64,000 nt of DNA from Welwitschia mirabilis (Eukaryota > Gnetophyta > Gnetopsida > Welwitschiales): the NCBI GenBank assembly GCA_051453625.1, contig JBOZIK010000001.1, positions 283,477,736-283,541,735 of the forward strand, read 5' to 3'. Every line of letters starts with the position of its first letter. The stretch's first letter is position 1. The translations under genes were made by a program, and so were the position numbers. Of the stretch, positions 11,138 through 22,118 are shown one piece after another. The notes beneath the pieces were generated by a model that searched no databases, was not told the origin of the DNA, and was given only the letters and a program-made list of their open reading frames with translations.

Positions 11138-12163
11138 TTATTCTTTGTTGATATTGTGGTTGGTTTTTAAAGTTAGAAGGACTTTGATTAGATGCACACA
11201 CTTCCTCAAACATCCTCTCTTTACATGTTGGCAACAAGGATATTCTTTTATTGGATGAGATTTGTCTTCACAAATATCACATGTTGATGTTGTATTTTCT
11301 ACTTTTGCTAATTTTGCATCAACTTTCATTTGAGGATATTTTTCCAAAGTGGTAGTGAAGTTCTTAATCATATTAGTTGATTCACCTTTCTCTTCCTTCT
11401 TATCATGTTTTACTTTTTTTAAGTATTTTATGATTTGGCCTTTGTTTTGATTTTCTTTAGGAGTTGGTTTTAGCCAAGTTTGACTTATTTCAATTAGACC
11501 TTTCAACAATTTCAATGCATCATCTAAGGTTAAGTTCATCAGGTTGCCATGCCAAAAAAAATCTATAAGTTTTTTGCTTGACTATTCAATCCACTCTAAA
11601 AATAATCTTTCAATTTTTCTTTAGGAAATTCATCAATAAGATTGAAATAAATGGTTATGATAAATCATTCATAAGTTATGGCATAATCTTCTTAAGGTTG
11701 TTGTTGAAAGTTGGTAATCTTCTTCCTTTTTTTTTTCACTCATGGTACTTTCACTCATAAATCTTTTAATAAAGGCTTCTTATACTTGATTCCAAAACTT
11801 AAAACTCTTGTGTGGAAAGGTTCTAAGCCAAAGTTTCACTTTTGCTTTAAGTGTGATAGAAAAGATGACCATGCAAATTCAATCAATAATACATTTCTTC
11901 CCATTTCCTATGAAAAGCACAAATTTTTCAACATTAACTAGATGTTGAAACATGTCCTCTTTAGGTTCTCTCAAGAATGTTGGATATGCACTTAAGTTTC
12001 TTAGTTCCACATCATCACTAGAAGGTAAATTGAAAGGATTTTGGATTTCACATTTCCTGTTAGCAATTAAATTTCTAAGTAGAGTGTTCACATTTGAAGT
12101 CAAAGTTCTTATCATGATTGGTATACTAGACGAAGCTACTTGTTTTTGTTTTTTATGTTGCAT
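11138..12163 (-). pseudogene. Ty3 gag polyprotein, decayed
   Basis: Gag packages element RNA into particles. The N-terminal part (12163-11879) is stop-free and ends in YPTFLREPKEDMFQHLVNVE, typical of the start of the plant retrotransposon gag domain. The middle (about 11870-11540) contains ITLKAKVKLWLRTFPHKSF and FIKRFMS (family SL...A..WL..LP..SI..W......F...F) with stops and frame changes. The C-terminal part (11539-11138) has LMNLTLDDALKLLKGL (family LM.KT.DEA..LLE) and a knuckle-like C-x2-C-x4-H motif in CDICEDKSH. Length and order fit Athila/Tat-type gag. Confidence 0.8.
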
Positions 12164-12449
12164 CTAATAGAGATGAAAATGAAATAAAATGATCTACTTA
12201 TATTCTACTATTTTCATACTTTTCTTTTGAAAAATTTAACTCTAAAAAAATAAAAGTAGAAAAACCTTGTTCTTCAATTCTTTAAAGTTTCATACATGGG
12301 GTGTGTGTATTTGGATTTTGCTCATAGTCAAATAATTCTTCTTTAATGTTCTTCTCAATCAAGTTCAGCTCTCTTTGCTACTTTATCTTTCTATCAAAAA
12401 TCATCATGTCCTTTCATATTTAGAAAAAGTGTAATGGCTATCGTCTTAA

Positions 12450-12710
12450 TTATCGTTTAGATGATATAAGGGATGACTAATAGATATATATATTCTAGAA
12501 AATAAAAAATAGAGCTATAAAAAAGAAAACAAAAATATAAGAAAAAATACTGATAGTCATCCACTTTACGTCTAGATGATTGAGTGGACGATGTACACTT
12601 TATTATACTACAAAAAAAAGAAAAATTTATTCTATAAAAATAGAAGAAAAATAATAAACATAAACATCATTTGAAATGTCATCTGGATGATAAAGAGGAT
12701 GATAAGGCTT
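12450..12710. repeat. three diverged copies of a ~115-base repeat
   Basis: A block resembling TCGTTTAGATGATATAAGGG recurs near 12452, 12567 and 12678, with A-rich spacers. The spacing is 110-115 bases. It lies in the untranslated region upstream of the Ty3 gag. Confidence 0.5.
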
Positions 12711-12851
12711 ATTAGCACTACTGAAATGAAAATTGTGGAAAATAAACCTATGGAATCTAGAGTAGAAATATAGCACTATTCAAATAAATAACTCAAATTA
12801 AAATCTAAGATACCTATCTGGTTATTGACAATCCTTTAGCTTCTTATAGAC

Positions 12852-12876
12852 TTTTCTGGTAATGGGGCCAAAATGT
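12852..12876 (-). other. Ty3 primer-binding-like site
   Basis: The minus strand reads AACATTTTGGCCCCATTACC, a decayed form of the Athila/Tat signature TTTGGCGCCGTTGCCGGGG that follows the 5' LTR. It lies about 690 bases upstream of the gag start, which supports a Ty3 element in this orientation. Confidence 0.55.
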
Positions 12877-13089
12877 TATAGTGTGAAGTTATGCAATCCT
12901 TAAGTCCCTAAGCAAATCCTTCAGATTACAAATTCTTGTACAAAACACATACTAGTATAGATGAGAGTTTACCTAAATATTATATGCAAAGGTACTAGGC
13001 TAGAAGTTAAAGAATTAATGTGAAAAAGTATTTTTAGTATTTTTTCTTTAGGTAAGTAAAATTAAGAAATAATGTATAAATACAATGCA

Positions 13090-13440
13090 AGAAATATGCA
13101 AATGTAATACTTATAGACGGAATGCAAATGAAATAATGAATCTATTTTTCTATTAATTTTTTTGTTACTAAGATCAGTCCTTATAACTTAGATCAGTTAA
13201 GAAAACTACTAGTTAACCCTAACCAACATAAACTATAAGGCATATCAAATAGAATATAGATAAATGCAACTATGGGAATGCAAAATAAAATGAAATGCAT
13301 GATCTAAATTAATAGTATCAACCTTAACAAAGGTTGCCCTTATGATTTAGATCAACTATGAAACTATCACTAAATCATAACCAACATAAACCCTAAGGGA
13401 GATGCACATAATAGAAGAAAAGCAATCTTTTATTAATCTT
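13090..13440. repeat. two diverged ~165-base direct repeats
   Basis: A block with TTATGAYTTAGATCA and AACCAACATAAAC occurs at about 13165-13260 and again at about 13335-13430. It probably belongs to the LTR of the neighbouring Ty3 element, but this is inferred from position only. Confidence 0.45.
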
Positions 13441-13689
13441 GAACCAATAGCCACTTATAACGCATCACATACAAATATATGAAGGTAACATAACTTATAT
13501 TTTTATTAGATTGAACTTCCTTAGAAAATTTTTCATCTGAAGAAGATGTTAGAAATTAATTAATTAAAGAATTGACTATCATCACTGCTTACTTAAGAAT
13601 TTTATCTAAGACTAAAGATACTAAGCATCCTTATATCCTTTTCCATTAATATTTGGTTCATTTTTTTAGTAATCTAATTTTATTATGGT

Positions 13690-14100
13690 ATTTAGGAATT
13701 TTATTTTGATCAAAAATACCATGCTATATAAAAACTCATTAAACCCATATAAAACAAATTGTCCTTCATAACTAGTTGGTGAAGATTTTATTGTATATAT
13801 TTTCTAATTCTCTATAACCATTTCCTTAAAAATTTTTAAAGACATAATTTTTCTTAAGAAATACAACCATAATGTTTTGAATAATTATAATAAATGAAAT
13901 AAAGTAAAAGAAATCCATTAATTAAAGTGACAAATGTTGGTTTAAATACATCACTATAGATTAGTTCAAGTTTATTCAACACTCTAGAATTAATACTTAA
14001 AAAACAATTATGTCTCTACTTTTCATAAATGAAATGTTGATAAAATCCAATAAGGGAATTTGAAATAAAAAGCTTAGTCAAACTTCAACCATGTTTACTT
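13690..14100 (-). pseudogene. copia integrase core, decayed
   Basis: The minus strand gives ELIYSDVFKPTFVTLINGF, equal to the family's L..IHSDVCGP...... with the first catalytic aspartate present, followed after a frameshift by LKKNYVFKNF and YEGQFVLYGFNEFLYS (family YFL..KSEVF..F.., then DNGGEF....F..F). The second aspartate (DNGGEF) is replaced. Stops and at least two frame changes. Confidence 0.7.
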
Positions 14101-14129
14101 AATATGCTTAACATATTGATGTAAAATAT

Positions 14130-14540
14130 TTGTATCACTTTCTTTGGTAATGACACAGACTCATCCTTATCCTTCTATGACTTCTACATTTATGAAGCAT
14201 AACATAAATATAAGATTTCCTTTAATGATAATATTATTTCACTTAATGAATTTATATATAATGTCATTAATGAAAGAAAATATCTTATTTAGAGAAAGAA
14301 CTCTTACAAAGAGCAAACTTATACCTAGATTTGGTACTTGTAATACATCTAGAATACATAAATATGTTTTCATTTAAAAATTTAAAAGTTATTAGAATAT
14401 AACTTCATATGTTAGAATAATTTTTGTTATTATTTATAACATTACTAGGAATGGCCTTATTATAATCTAAGAAATACTTTCTATTAGATGTCATACAAAG
14501 TGATGCACTAGATTCTATAATTCAAGCACTAGCACTGATA
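14130..14540 (-). pseudogene. copia protease and GAG-pre-integrase region
   Basis: Minus strand near 14530 reads SSASLCMTSNRKYFLDYNK, the copia protease block (family WI.DSGAS.HMT....F), with DSG changed. Downstream, QVPNLGISLLFVRVLSL matches the L.V.NLLSV conserved block before integrase. A frameshift separates the two. It sits between gag and integrase as expected. Confidence 0.7.
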
Positions 14541-14749
14541 ATTTATCTTTGAAGTGGGTATCAACAATTATTACATACATCTTCTTTAATTCAATCTAAT
14601 TATTTAGTTTATTTCTTTATTACTAATTACTTTTCTTGTTCTTTTGATTCTCTAAGAAATGCTTATAATAAAAGAAATATTTTATAGGTGATCCATCTTC
14701 ATGGGGAAATTAGAGGAATTGATCTTGTTTCTTTTTTCTTATGTGGTGG

Positions 14750-15300
14750 TTTTTCCCTTCATTAAATGTGAATAGTATTATTTGATTTTTTCCTCCTTTT
14801 CTATGCCTTAGTTATGGGTTTCTCTTGTGATTTCCTTCAAAGCTCCTCTATCATTAGAAATTTTACTAAATCCTCATATTCTAGCTTATCACATGTTTGA
14901 CTTTAAATAATAGTCAGATTTTCCCATAATTCATGAAACAAACATAGTAGCATCATCCATTTATCATTTTAATTGAGCTTAATAACTTTGAAATCAAAGT
15001 ATTAAATGTTTTCAAGTGGTAAAGAAAAGAAGAACCTTCATCCATTCATAATCTATAAAGTTTTCATTAAAGAAGCAACTTATGTATTAGAGTTTTTTAT
15101 TTATACAAGGTTGCTAACTTATCCCAAAGGTCTCTTATGAAGGTTAGATTTGACATGTTCAAAATAAGATTATCATCTAGATTTCGAAATATTGTCGTTA
15201 AGGCCTTTTGATCTAGCTTGCTCTGATTTACCACTTTCATATGTGAAGGTCTTCTAGAGATTGCTTGCCACTGATACTTTATGATTATTAAATATTTCAT
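14750..15300 (-). pseudogene. copia gag (UBN2-type), decayed
   Basis: The minus-strand frame 15300-15097 is stop-free and includes SKLDQKALTTIFRNLDD, NLTFIRDLWDKLATLYK (family ..A...I...L......V....TAKE.WD.L...Y). Downstream FLYHLKTFNTLISKLLSS continues the UBN2 fold after stops. Near 14800 a degenerate zinc-knuckle-like basic region follows. Binding of element RNA is the family role. Confidence 0.75.
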
Positions 15301-15469
15301 TTTAAGTTTTCATAACTTAGAACATGTTTAATAAATTCTTTGATCTTAATTTTAAATCCTACAAGTTTTCTCTTTTAAAGTAAATTCTAATAACAAATAA
15401 TTTGCCTTTTATACTATTTATTAGAATTTCTACTAATTATTAAAAAATATCATAATGATATCAAAGAAA

Positions 15470-15930
15470 AAAGGTAGAAATATACAATAGTTAACATGGA
15501 AAACCCCAATGTAGGGGATAAAAAAATGAGAGAGAGGTAAAGTAGTATAGAGCTCTTATTAATGAAACAAGTTTAAAGATATCAAATTATTAGTCTAAAG
15601 CTTCAACTCTATGATTTTTTTGGGAATTTCTCCTATTTTAATTATGACATTTATAATATAACTCATCTACTAAACCTCTTCTAAGAGTAACTTTAAATAG
15701 AAAACCTAAGAACTTGTTAGAAATAATACACTAATTTTATTTCATTTTACTAGCTTAGATATATACTATGTACATATCTAACATTCAATCAGGTGATATA
15801 TATCAATATTTCCTTATGCATGAGGGTATAAGAATTAATTAATAACAACTACTCTTGACCATTTAAGTTGACCTTATATCAAGACAACCTAAATTTTTTA
15901 AAACATAATTAATGTTGACCTTCAACAAAA
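15470..15930 (-). repeat. copia 5' LTR
   Basis: The minus strand starts near TGTTGAAGGTCAAC and runs through ATAGTATATATCTAAGC to GGGGTTTTCCATGTTAAC, a common copia LTR 3' region, directly ahead of a primer-site-like TTTGATATCATTATG. Parts recur at 9185-9775 and 39190-39440. Exact ends are uncertain. Confidence 0.6.
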
Positions 15931-16954
15931 TATTCCATGCTTCTTTCTCTACTGAAATTTTTCATCCTTGTAAGAGATAAAATATGAAAGATCTCTTTAT
16001 GTTTTCCAATGCTAAATCATCATTTTAATTAATTTATTATAATTTTAAGGATCTTTTTATTCATAAAAATCCATTTAAAATACATTTTACATGTATAGAA
16101 CCATAGTGTTACCACTAAAATCTTGTCTAGTGATTTATAATATTAAATTATTTATTGATAATAACATATTTCAAATTTTTATTACAATTATACATGTATT
16201 TTAGCATAATGTTTAGTATGTTAATGATGTATTGTAGATCTTCTAGTTTTAGCTATATCTTATGGTTGTGCACTATAGACCTAGCTAATATGAATATGCA
16301 ACATTGAGAGTGAAGAATATTATAGGTGTTTAAAGCTTGATAACCATATCTAGTGGTTAAGATCTACTTTATTTCCAATAGAAAGATGTACCTTGTATAG
16401 AGCAATTATAGTTTATGAATTTATCTAATAATTTAATCAATGGACAATTATTGATTTCATCATGTAATACCTTTATTATTTATTATGGAGTTTAGTGATG
16501 TATGCATTATTATCATCTTGAATGTAATAGCTAAAATTTTTAAAAAAATATAAAGTTCATAATACTTAATTCCATAAATTCATTAATGATTCAACTACAA
16601 AAATAGTTCTTTGATAAAGCATTTTTTATGTTTGATGATAGTTCTCTAATAGTAATAATAAATGATAATGGTGGAGTTGTTAACTATTTTTTTTTTCTTT
16701 TTTCTTAAATTTCATGCATAATATTCAACTTGTGATTTCATTAAAAAATTTAGCATAAAGCTTGGATCAATGCAACAAAACTTAAAGAGTTCATAAAAGG
16801 TAAAGAAAAAAATAGAAAAATGAATTTTTTAAAGGGATAAAAGAATGCCAGGTGATTTTAGATATGATAAAACATACAAGAAAACTTACAAAATGCCTAT
16901 TACATAGTTAACTTATTGATTCTCAATTTTATGGCAAGAATTATGCATCATCAT
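15931..16954. other. AT-rich noncoding DNA
   Basis: Nothing recognisable on either strand. It ends at a long assembly gap. Confidence 0.55.
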
Positions 16955-17919
16955 NNNNNNNNNNNNNNNNNNNNNNNNNNNNNNNNNNNNNNNNNNNNNN
17001 NNNNNNNNNNNNNNNNNNNNNNNNNNNNNNNNNNNNNNNNNNNNNNNNNNNNNNNNNNNNNNNNNNNNNNNNNNNNNNNNNNNNNNNNNNNNNNNNNNNN
17101 NNNNNNNNNNNNNNNNNNNNNNNNNNNNNNNNNNNNNNNNNNNNNNNNNNNNNNNNNNNNNNNNNNNNNNNNNNNNNNNNNNNNNNNNNNNNNNNNNNNN
17201 NNNNNNNNNNNNNNNNNNNNNNNNNNNNNNNNNNNNNNNNNNNNNNNNNNNNNNNNNNNNNNNNNNNNNNNNNNNNNNNNNNNNNNNNNNNNNNNNNNNN
17301 NNNNNNNNNNNNNNNNNNNNNNNNNNNNNNNNNNNNNNNNNNNNNNNNNNNNNNNNNNNNNNNNNNNNNNNNNNNNNNNNNNNNNNNNNNNNNNNNNNNN
17401 NNNNNNNNNNNNNNNNNNNNNNNNNNNNNNNNNNNNNNNNNNNNNNNNNNNNNNNNNNNNNNNNNNNNNNNNNNNNNNNNNNNNNNNNNNNNNNNNNNNN
17501 NNNNNNNNNNNNNNNNNNNNNNNNNNNNNNNNNNNNNNNNNNNNNNNNNNNNNNNNNNNNNNNNNNNNNNNNNNNNNNNNNNNNNNNNNNNNNNNNNNNN
17601 NNNNNNNNNNNNNNNNNNNNNNNNNNNNNNNNNNNNNNNNNNNNNNNNNNNNNNNNNNNNNNNNNNNNNNNNNNNNNNNNNNNNNNNNNNNNNNNNNNNN
17701 NNNNNNNNNNNNNNNNNNNNNNNNNNNNNNNNNNNNNNNNNNNNNNNNNNNNNNNNNNNNNNNNNNNNNNNNNNNNNNNNNNNNNNNNNNNNNNNNNNNN
17801 NNNNNNNNNNNNNNNNNNNNNNNNNNNNNNNNNNNNNNNNNNNNNNNNNNNNNNNNNNNNNNNNNNNNNNNNNNNNNNNNNNNNNNNNNNNNNNNNNNNN
17901 NNNNNNNNNNNNNNNNNNN
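16955..17919. other. assembly gap, 965 N
   Basis: Run of unknown bases. Open frames that cross it are artefacts. No duplicated flank is seen here, so sequence is probably truly missing. Confidence 0.99.
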
Positions 17920-18177
17920 AGTACTTTGCTTCACATGAAACCACACTAATCCTCAAATACACTTATCATTTTATGTTTAGTATTCTACTTGACTATGTTA
18001 AAAGTAACATCCTTTATTTTTTATTTTATTAAAATTTCATTAAAATTTAATGGGCATATAAAGATAAAATTAGAAAGCTAAAAGTTATAATATGCTTCCC
18101 AATTCTTGAAAAAATTTATAGCTAGGGATTGGATTATTGGGTAAAAATAGAAATCATAAAGTCATAACAATTCCAGG
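17920..18177. other. AT-rich noncoding DNA
   Basis: No supported feature between the gap and the dispersed repeat. Confidence 0.5.
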
Positions 18178-18690
18178 TTAAGGTTGTAAAGTTATCACAT
18201 TTTACAATATATAATCTTAATAACAATCTTGTATTAATAAGAACCTCGAGGTGGAACTATAAAATTATCATATTTTACAACATATATGACATTAATATTA
18301 ACCTATAACACTATAATAAGAAAATTAAACATAATCTTTCTTCACTTTAAAATAATCTTTGAGGTACTTAGATTCTTGATCATGAGCATGATTTGGTAAT
18401 CAAATAGTATAAGAGTGGTCTTGTTTTTTACTTTCCAAACGAATACTACTTTAGATTCATGGGAAGTATTTTAAATAGTATTTAAAACTTAATATAATAT
18501 TTACTAATCTAAAATGAATTAAAATAAGTATCCTTAAATAAAGATTTAAATTTTTAAAGCTAAAATTTTTGGAGATCTTACAAATAAATCTTTATAGATT
18601 ATTACTTTAAATTAAAATAAATATGAAATGATCAAGCACTTCTAACTTTTCATTCAAGTAGAAGAATGGTAATCCATCTATATAAACTTT
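18178..18690. repeat. dispersed ~515-base repeat, copy 1
   Basis: Near-identical in order and sequence to 43186-43695, with shared runs such as GGTTGTAAAGTTATCAC, ATTTTACAACATATATGA and TTGATCATGAGCATGATTTG. By eye they are about 88-90% identical. No coding potential. It ends in TATATAAACTTT followed by T/A-rich DNA. It may be a solo LTR or a non-autonomous element; the class is unknown. Confidence 0.75.
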
Positions 18691-19533
18691 TTTTTTAATT
18701 TTTTAATGTTCACTTGTTTATGGTTATAATTATTTTTTTCACATTTCATATATCATTATACAATTAATTTGACTTGGTCACGATCTAGTTCACTTTACTA
18801 AATGCATTTTATAAAATTAATAGTAGCTAAAAATAAAGATTTTAGGACAATTTCGAATCACAAACAATTTCATTTTTCATTAGTCAAATATAATAGAGCT
18901 TATTTTAATTTTTAGGAAAGTATATGTTATAGAATTAAATTCTCATGAAAAGACATAGTAAAAAGAAAACAATGCTCCCATGTATTTTATTGTGAATTTG
19001 ATTATTAAAAAGTTTGTAAACNNNNNNNNNNNNNNNNNNNNNNNNNNNNNNNNNNNNNNNNNNNNNNNNNNNNNNNNNNNNNNNNNNNNNNNNNNNNNNN
19101 NNNNNNNNNNNNNNNNNNNNNATGAAAAGACATAGTAAAAAGAAAACAATGCTCCCATGTATTTTATTGTGAATTTGATTATTAAAAAGTTTGTAAACTA
19201 AAACTTGTGACAATTGGTTCTCAATAAAAAATGATTACATTTTCAAATGACAATGAAATATGATACATACTAAATTATTATAAATTTAGAAATGTCATCC
19301 TTCTTAATGCAAGTATGGTCACAGTTGTAACAAACCTCTTGTAACCTTTTCCTGATAAGGGAACTGAAATAGAAAAAATATGGAAAATGCAAGGAAAGTG
19401 CAGAATCTAGAAAGTTCTAAAACTCCTCTTCCTCTTGCCACTTTATTCCTTGTTAGTAGTGGTAACAACCCTCTGAAATTCTTTATTTAAGGCTATGGCA
19501 TCTGTCTTTACCATTAGAGATGTGGTTGCGGCA
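18691..19533. other. noncoding DNA before the L1 element, with gap
   Basis: Includes the 100-N gap at 19022-19121, whose left 77 bases (18945-19021) are repeated exactly at 19122-19198. Positions 19310-19530 are GC-richer and also present in the second arm (20700-20940). No gene is recognised. Confidence 0.5.
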
Positions 19534-19599
19534 TAAATATTTCAACATCAGAATCATCAACCGGGGTAGCAGTATGAAATAAATCATACTCATCTCATT

Positions 19600-19940
19600 A
19601 GCGATCGGTTTTTGCATGCATTTGAGAGTGGTAGTTTTTCATCATTTTGTGTGCACGTGGGAGTGTAGTAGGTTTTTGCATGCATTGGAAAGCAGTGAAA
19701 AAAGCTAAGTATCCATTTTTTGTGTGTGTTGGAGAGTGGCACGGCCTGAGGGTTGCCTTAGAAATTGAGCTTTACATGCATTGAGAATTAAACAAGTGTT
19801 AAAACGCAGGAGATTATAAGTGGTGGAAAACCTCTTTTTAGCAAATTTCTATAGCTCATATGAGATTGGGCTGTGCATGCAGAAAACTTCACTGTGAAAA
19901 GTTTTTCATGTGTTGGTGTGACATCTTTTTTAGAAAAATT
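19600..19940 (+). repeat. iterated motif in L1 5' region (arm 1)
   Basis: The motif TTTTGCATGCATTTGAGAGT recurs in variants near 19610, 19673, 19728, 19768 and 19872, spaced about 55-100 bases. The matching arm has the same at 21010-21330. Position upstream of ORF1 suggests the LINE's internal promoter region. Confidence 0.55.
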
Positions 19941-20037
19941 CACCATCTTTCAGCCTTTCTCTTTTTTCCTTTGAATGACCTCAAATAATTCAGCTTCATC
20001 AGTTTTAAATGTATCCTTTAAAAAATGAAAACTAAAA

Positions 20038-20424
20038 ATGGCTAATATGTCTTATAACTCCATGCCAGTAATTGAAGAAAACACTATGACCTTGAACAAT
20101 GATTGCATTATTGTCGACTTGGAGTTCCCCTAAGACCTTATTAATAAAACCATTTGTACTTTTGAATAATTATACGCTATTGGTTTTTTCACTAGAAGAA
20201 TTTTGTCTTTTTTAGTTCTCAATGACTAGATTTAAAAGAAATAGGTTAGTAGAAATATTAGAATCTCTGTAGTCTCAAATATGATGAAAGGCTTCTTCGT
20301 TTTTCATTTTGAAACTAAAGATATGGCAGATTGGATAAAATAGTAGCCGGTTTGGAACATTTCATGAACTTACCTCATATTTCAACCATGGTTTAAAGGT
20401 TCTGAACTAGAAAAAGCTACTCAA
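20038..20424 (+). pseudogene. L1 ORF1 start, alternative arm copy
   Basis: Same reading as 21450-21807, beginning MANMSYNSMPV, with in-frame stops and about 20 extra bases near 20245-20270 relative to the other arm. It stops at the gap at 20425. It is not a separate gene. Confidence 0.7.
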
Positions 20425-20524
20425 NNNNNNNNNNNNNNNNNNNNNNNNNNNNNNNNNNNNNNNNNNNNNNNNNNNNNNNNNNNNNNNNNNNNNNNNNNNN
20501 NNNNNNNNNNNNNNNNNNNNNNNN

Positions 20525-21807
20525 ATGAAAAGACATAGTAAAAAGAAAACAATGCTCCCATGTATTTTATTGTGAATTTGATTATTAAAAAGTTTGTAAA
20601 CCAAAACTTGTGACAATTGGTTCTCAATAAAAAATGATTACATTTTTAAATGGCAATGAAATATGATACATACTAAATTATTATACATTTAGAAATGTCA
20701 TCCTTCTTAATGCAAGTATGGTCACGGTTGTAACAAACCTCTTGTAACCTTTTCTTGACAAGGGAACTGAAATAGAAAAATATGGAAAATGCAAGAAAAG
20801 TGCAGAATCTAGAAAGTTCTAAAACTCCTCTTCCTCTTGCCATTTTCTTCCTTGTTAGTAGTGGTAATAACCCTATGAAATTCTTTATTTAAGGCTATGG
20901 CATCTGTCTTTACCATTAGAGATTTGGTTACGACATAAATCTTTCAACATCAGAATCATCAACTGGGATAGCAGTATGAAAGAAATCATACTCATCTCAT
21001 TAGCGATAGGTTTTTGCATGCATTTGAGAGTGGCAATATTTTATCGTTTTGTGTGCACGTGGGAGTGTAGTAGGTTTTTGCAGGCATCGGAGAGCAGTGA
21101 AAAAAGCTAAGTATCCATTGTGTGTGTGTGTGTGTGTGTGTTGGAGAGTGGCATGGCCTGAGGGTTGCCTTAGAAATTGAGCTTTACATGCATTGAGGAT
21201 TGAACAAGTGTTAAAACGCATGAGATTATAAGTGGTGGGAAACCTCTTTTTAGCAAATTTCTATAGCTCATGTGAGATTGGGTTGTGCATGCAGAAAACT
21301 TCACTGCGGAAAGTTTTGCATGCATTGGTGTGGTATCTTTTTTAGGAAAATTCACCATCTTTCATCCTTTCTCTTTTTTCCTTTGAATAACCTCAAATAA
21401 TTCAGCTTCATCAGTTTTAAATGCATCCTTTAAAAAATGAAAACTAAAAATGGCTAATATGTCTTATAACTCCATGCCAGTAGTTGGAGAAAACACTATG
21501 ACCTTAATCAATGATTGCATTATTGTCGACTTGGAGTTCCCCCAAGACCTTATTAACAAAACCATTTGTACTTTTGAATAATTATATGCTATTGGTTTTT
21601 TCACTAGAAGAATTTTGTCTTTTTTAGTTCTCAATGACTAGATTTAAAAGAACTAGTTCTCAAATATGATGAAAGGCTTCTTCGTTTTTTATTTTGAAAC
21701 TAAAGATATGGAAGATTGGGTAAAATAGTAGCTGGTTTGGAACATTTCACAAACTTACCTCATTTTTTAACCATGGTTCAAAGGTTCTGACCTAGAAAAA
21801 GCTACTC
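20525..21807 (+). repeat. fork arm 2 (L1 5' region)
   Basis: Second arm of the duplicated block; this arm continues into the rest of the L1. It has a (GT)n run near 21119-21141 that is shorter in arm 1. Confidence 0.8.
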
Positions 21808-22118
21808 AAAGTACCATTTTAACATGGATTAAATTTCCAAACCTTTCAGTTTATTTTATACCTTATGTTGATGTCTTAGCCACTAAAATTGGACATTTCA
21901 TAGAGATGAAAACCTTCATAGGATTGTATGCTCACCCCACAAGAAGAATCTATGTTACTTATTTAAGTCTACTAAATTGTTGCTACTATTGTAAAGAGCC
22001 TGATCATGTAAGGACACATTGTCATAAAATCCTAGCTAAGATGGAAGTAGATAGAGTTTTAGCGGAAAAAATAGCTAACAAACTCCATAAAAAAGGTCTT
22101 ATGCAAGAAAACCATTAG
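21450..22118 (+). pseudogene. L1 ORF1, nucleic-acid-binding protein, decayed
   Basis: ORF1 proteins of plant L1 elements coat the LINE RNA. A single frame of 223 codons runs from ATG at 21450 to the stop at 22116-22118, broken by seven in-frame stops, no frameshift. Residues 1-130 fit the DUF4283-like fold (blocks IVDLEFPQDLINKTIC, ETKDMEDW, PWFKGSDLEKATQSTILTW). Residues 130-165 include IKFPNLSVYFIPYVDVLATK and IGLYAHPTRRIYV. A CCHC knuckle CYYCKEPDHVRTHC sits at about residues 178-191, with a glycine changed to aspartate. The last 70 codons (21906-22118) are stop-free. ORF2 starts about 370 bases downstream. Confidence 0.85.

Larger units (their letters stand above)
10986..13500 (-). mobile_element. 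Ty3/gypsy element (Athila/Tat-type), gag end only
   Basis: A recognisable gag (12163-11138), an untranslated region with short repeats (12170-12850), and a primer-binding-like site near 12860 form the 5' half of a Ty3 element on the minus strand. The LTR should lie beyond 12876 and may include the 13090-13440 repeats. No pol is found: the sequence passes into the PIF1 fragment. The type is inferred from the TTTGGC.CC.TT.CC primer site and the gag style. Confidence 0.6.
13680..15930 (-). mobile_element. decayed Ty1/copia element with 5' LTR
   Basis: On the minus strand: LTR (about 15930-15470), primer-site-like TGATATCATTATG, gag (15300-14750), protease-like and pre-integrase region (14540-14130), integrase core (about 14100-13690). 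This is copia order. No reverse transcriptase is present; the element stops within or after integrase, either truncated or too decayed. Confidence 0.75.
19122..20424 (+). repeat. fork arm 1 (L1 5' region)
   Basis: This block matches 20525-21807 over its whole length at roughly 95% identity. Both begin with the same 77 bases and differ at the next base. It includes the L1 5' region and a copy of the start of ORF1 (ATG near 20038; DUF4283-like part to 20424). It most likely is the alternative allele or repeat copy of 20525-21807 and not a true tandem. Confidence 0.8.

Noticed and set aside
11952-12167. Plus-strand 71-codon frame
   Set aside because: Shadow of the Ty3 gag N-terminus on the minus strand.
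14144-14377. Plus-strand 77-codon frame
   Set aside because: Shadow of the copia protease/pre-integrase region on the minus strand, which matches its family.
16913-17962. Open frames of 330-349 codons on both strands
   Set aside because: They consist almost wholly of N and are artefacts of the 965-base gap. The same holds for frames over the gaps at 18935-19213, 26738-27190 and 31242-31823.
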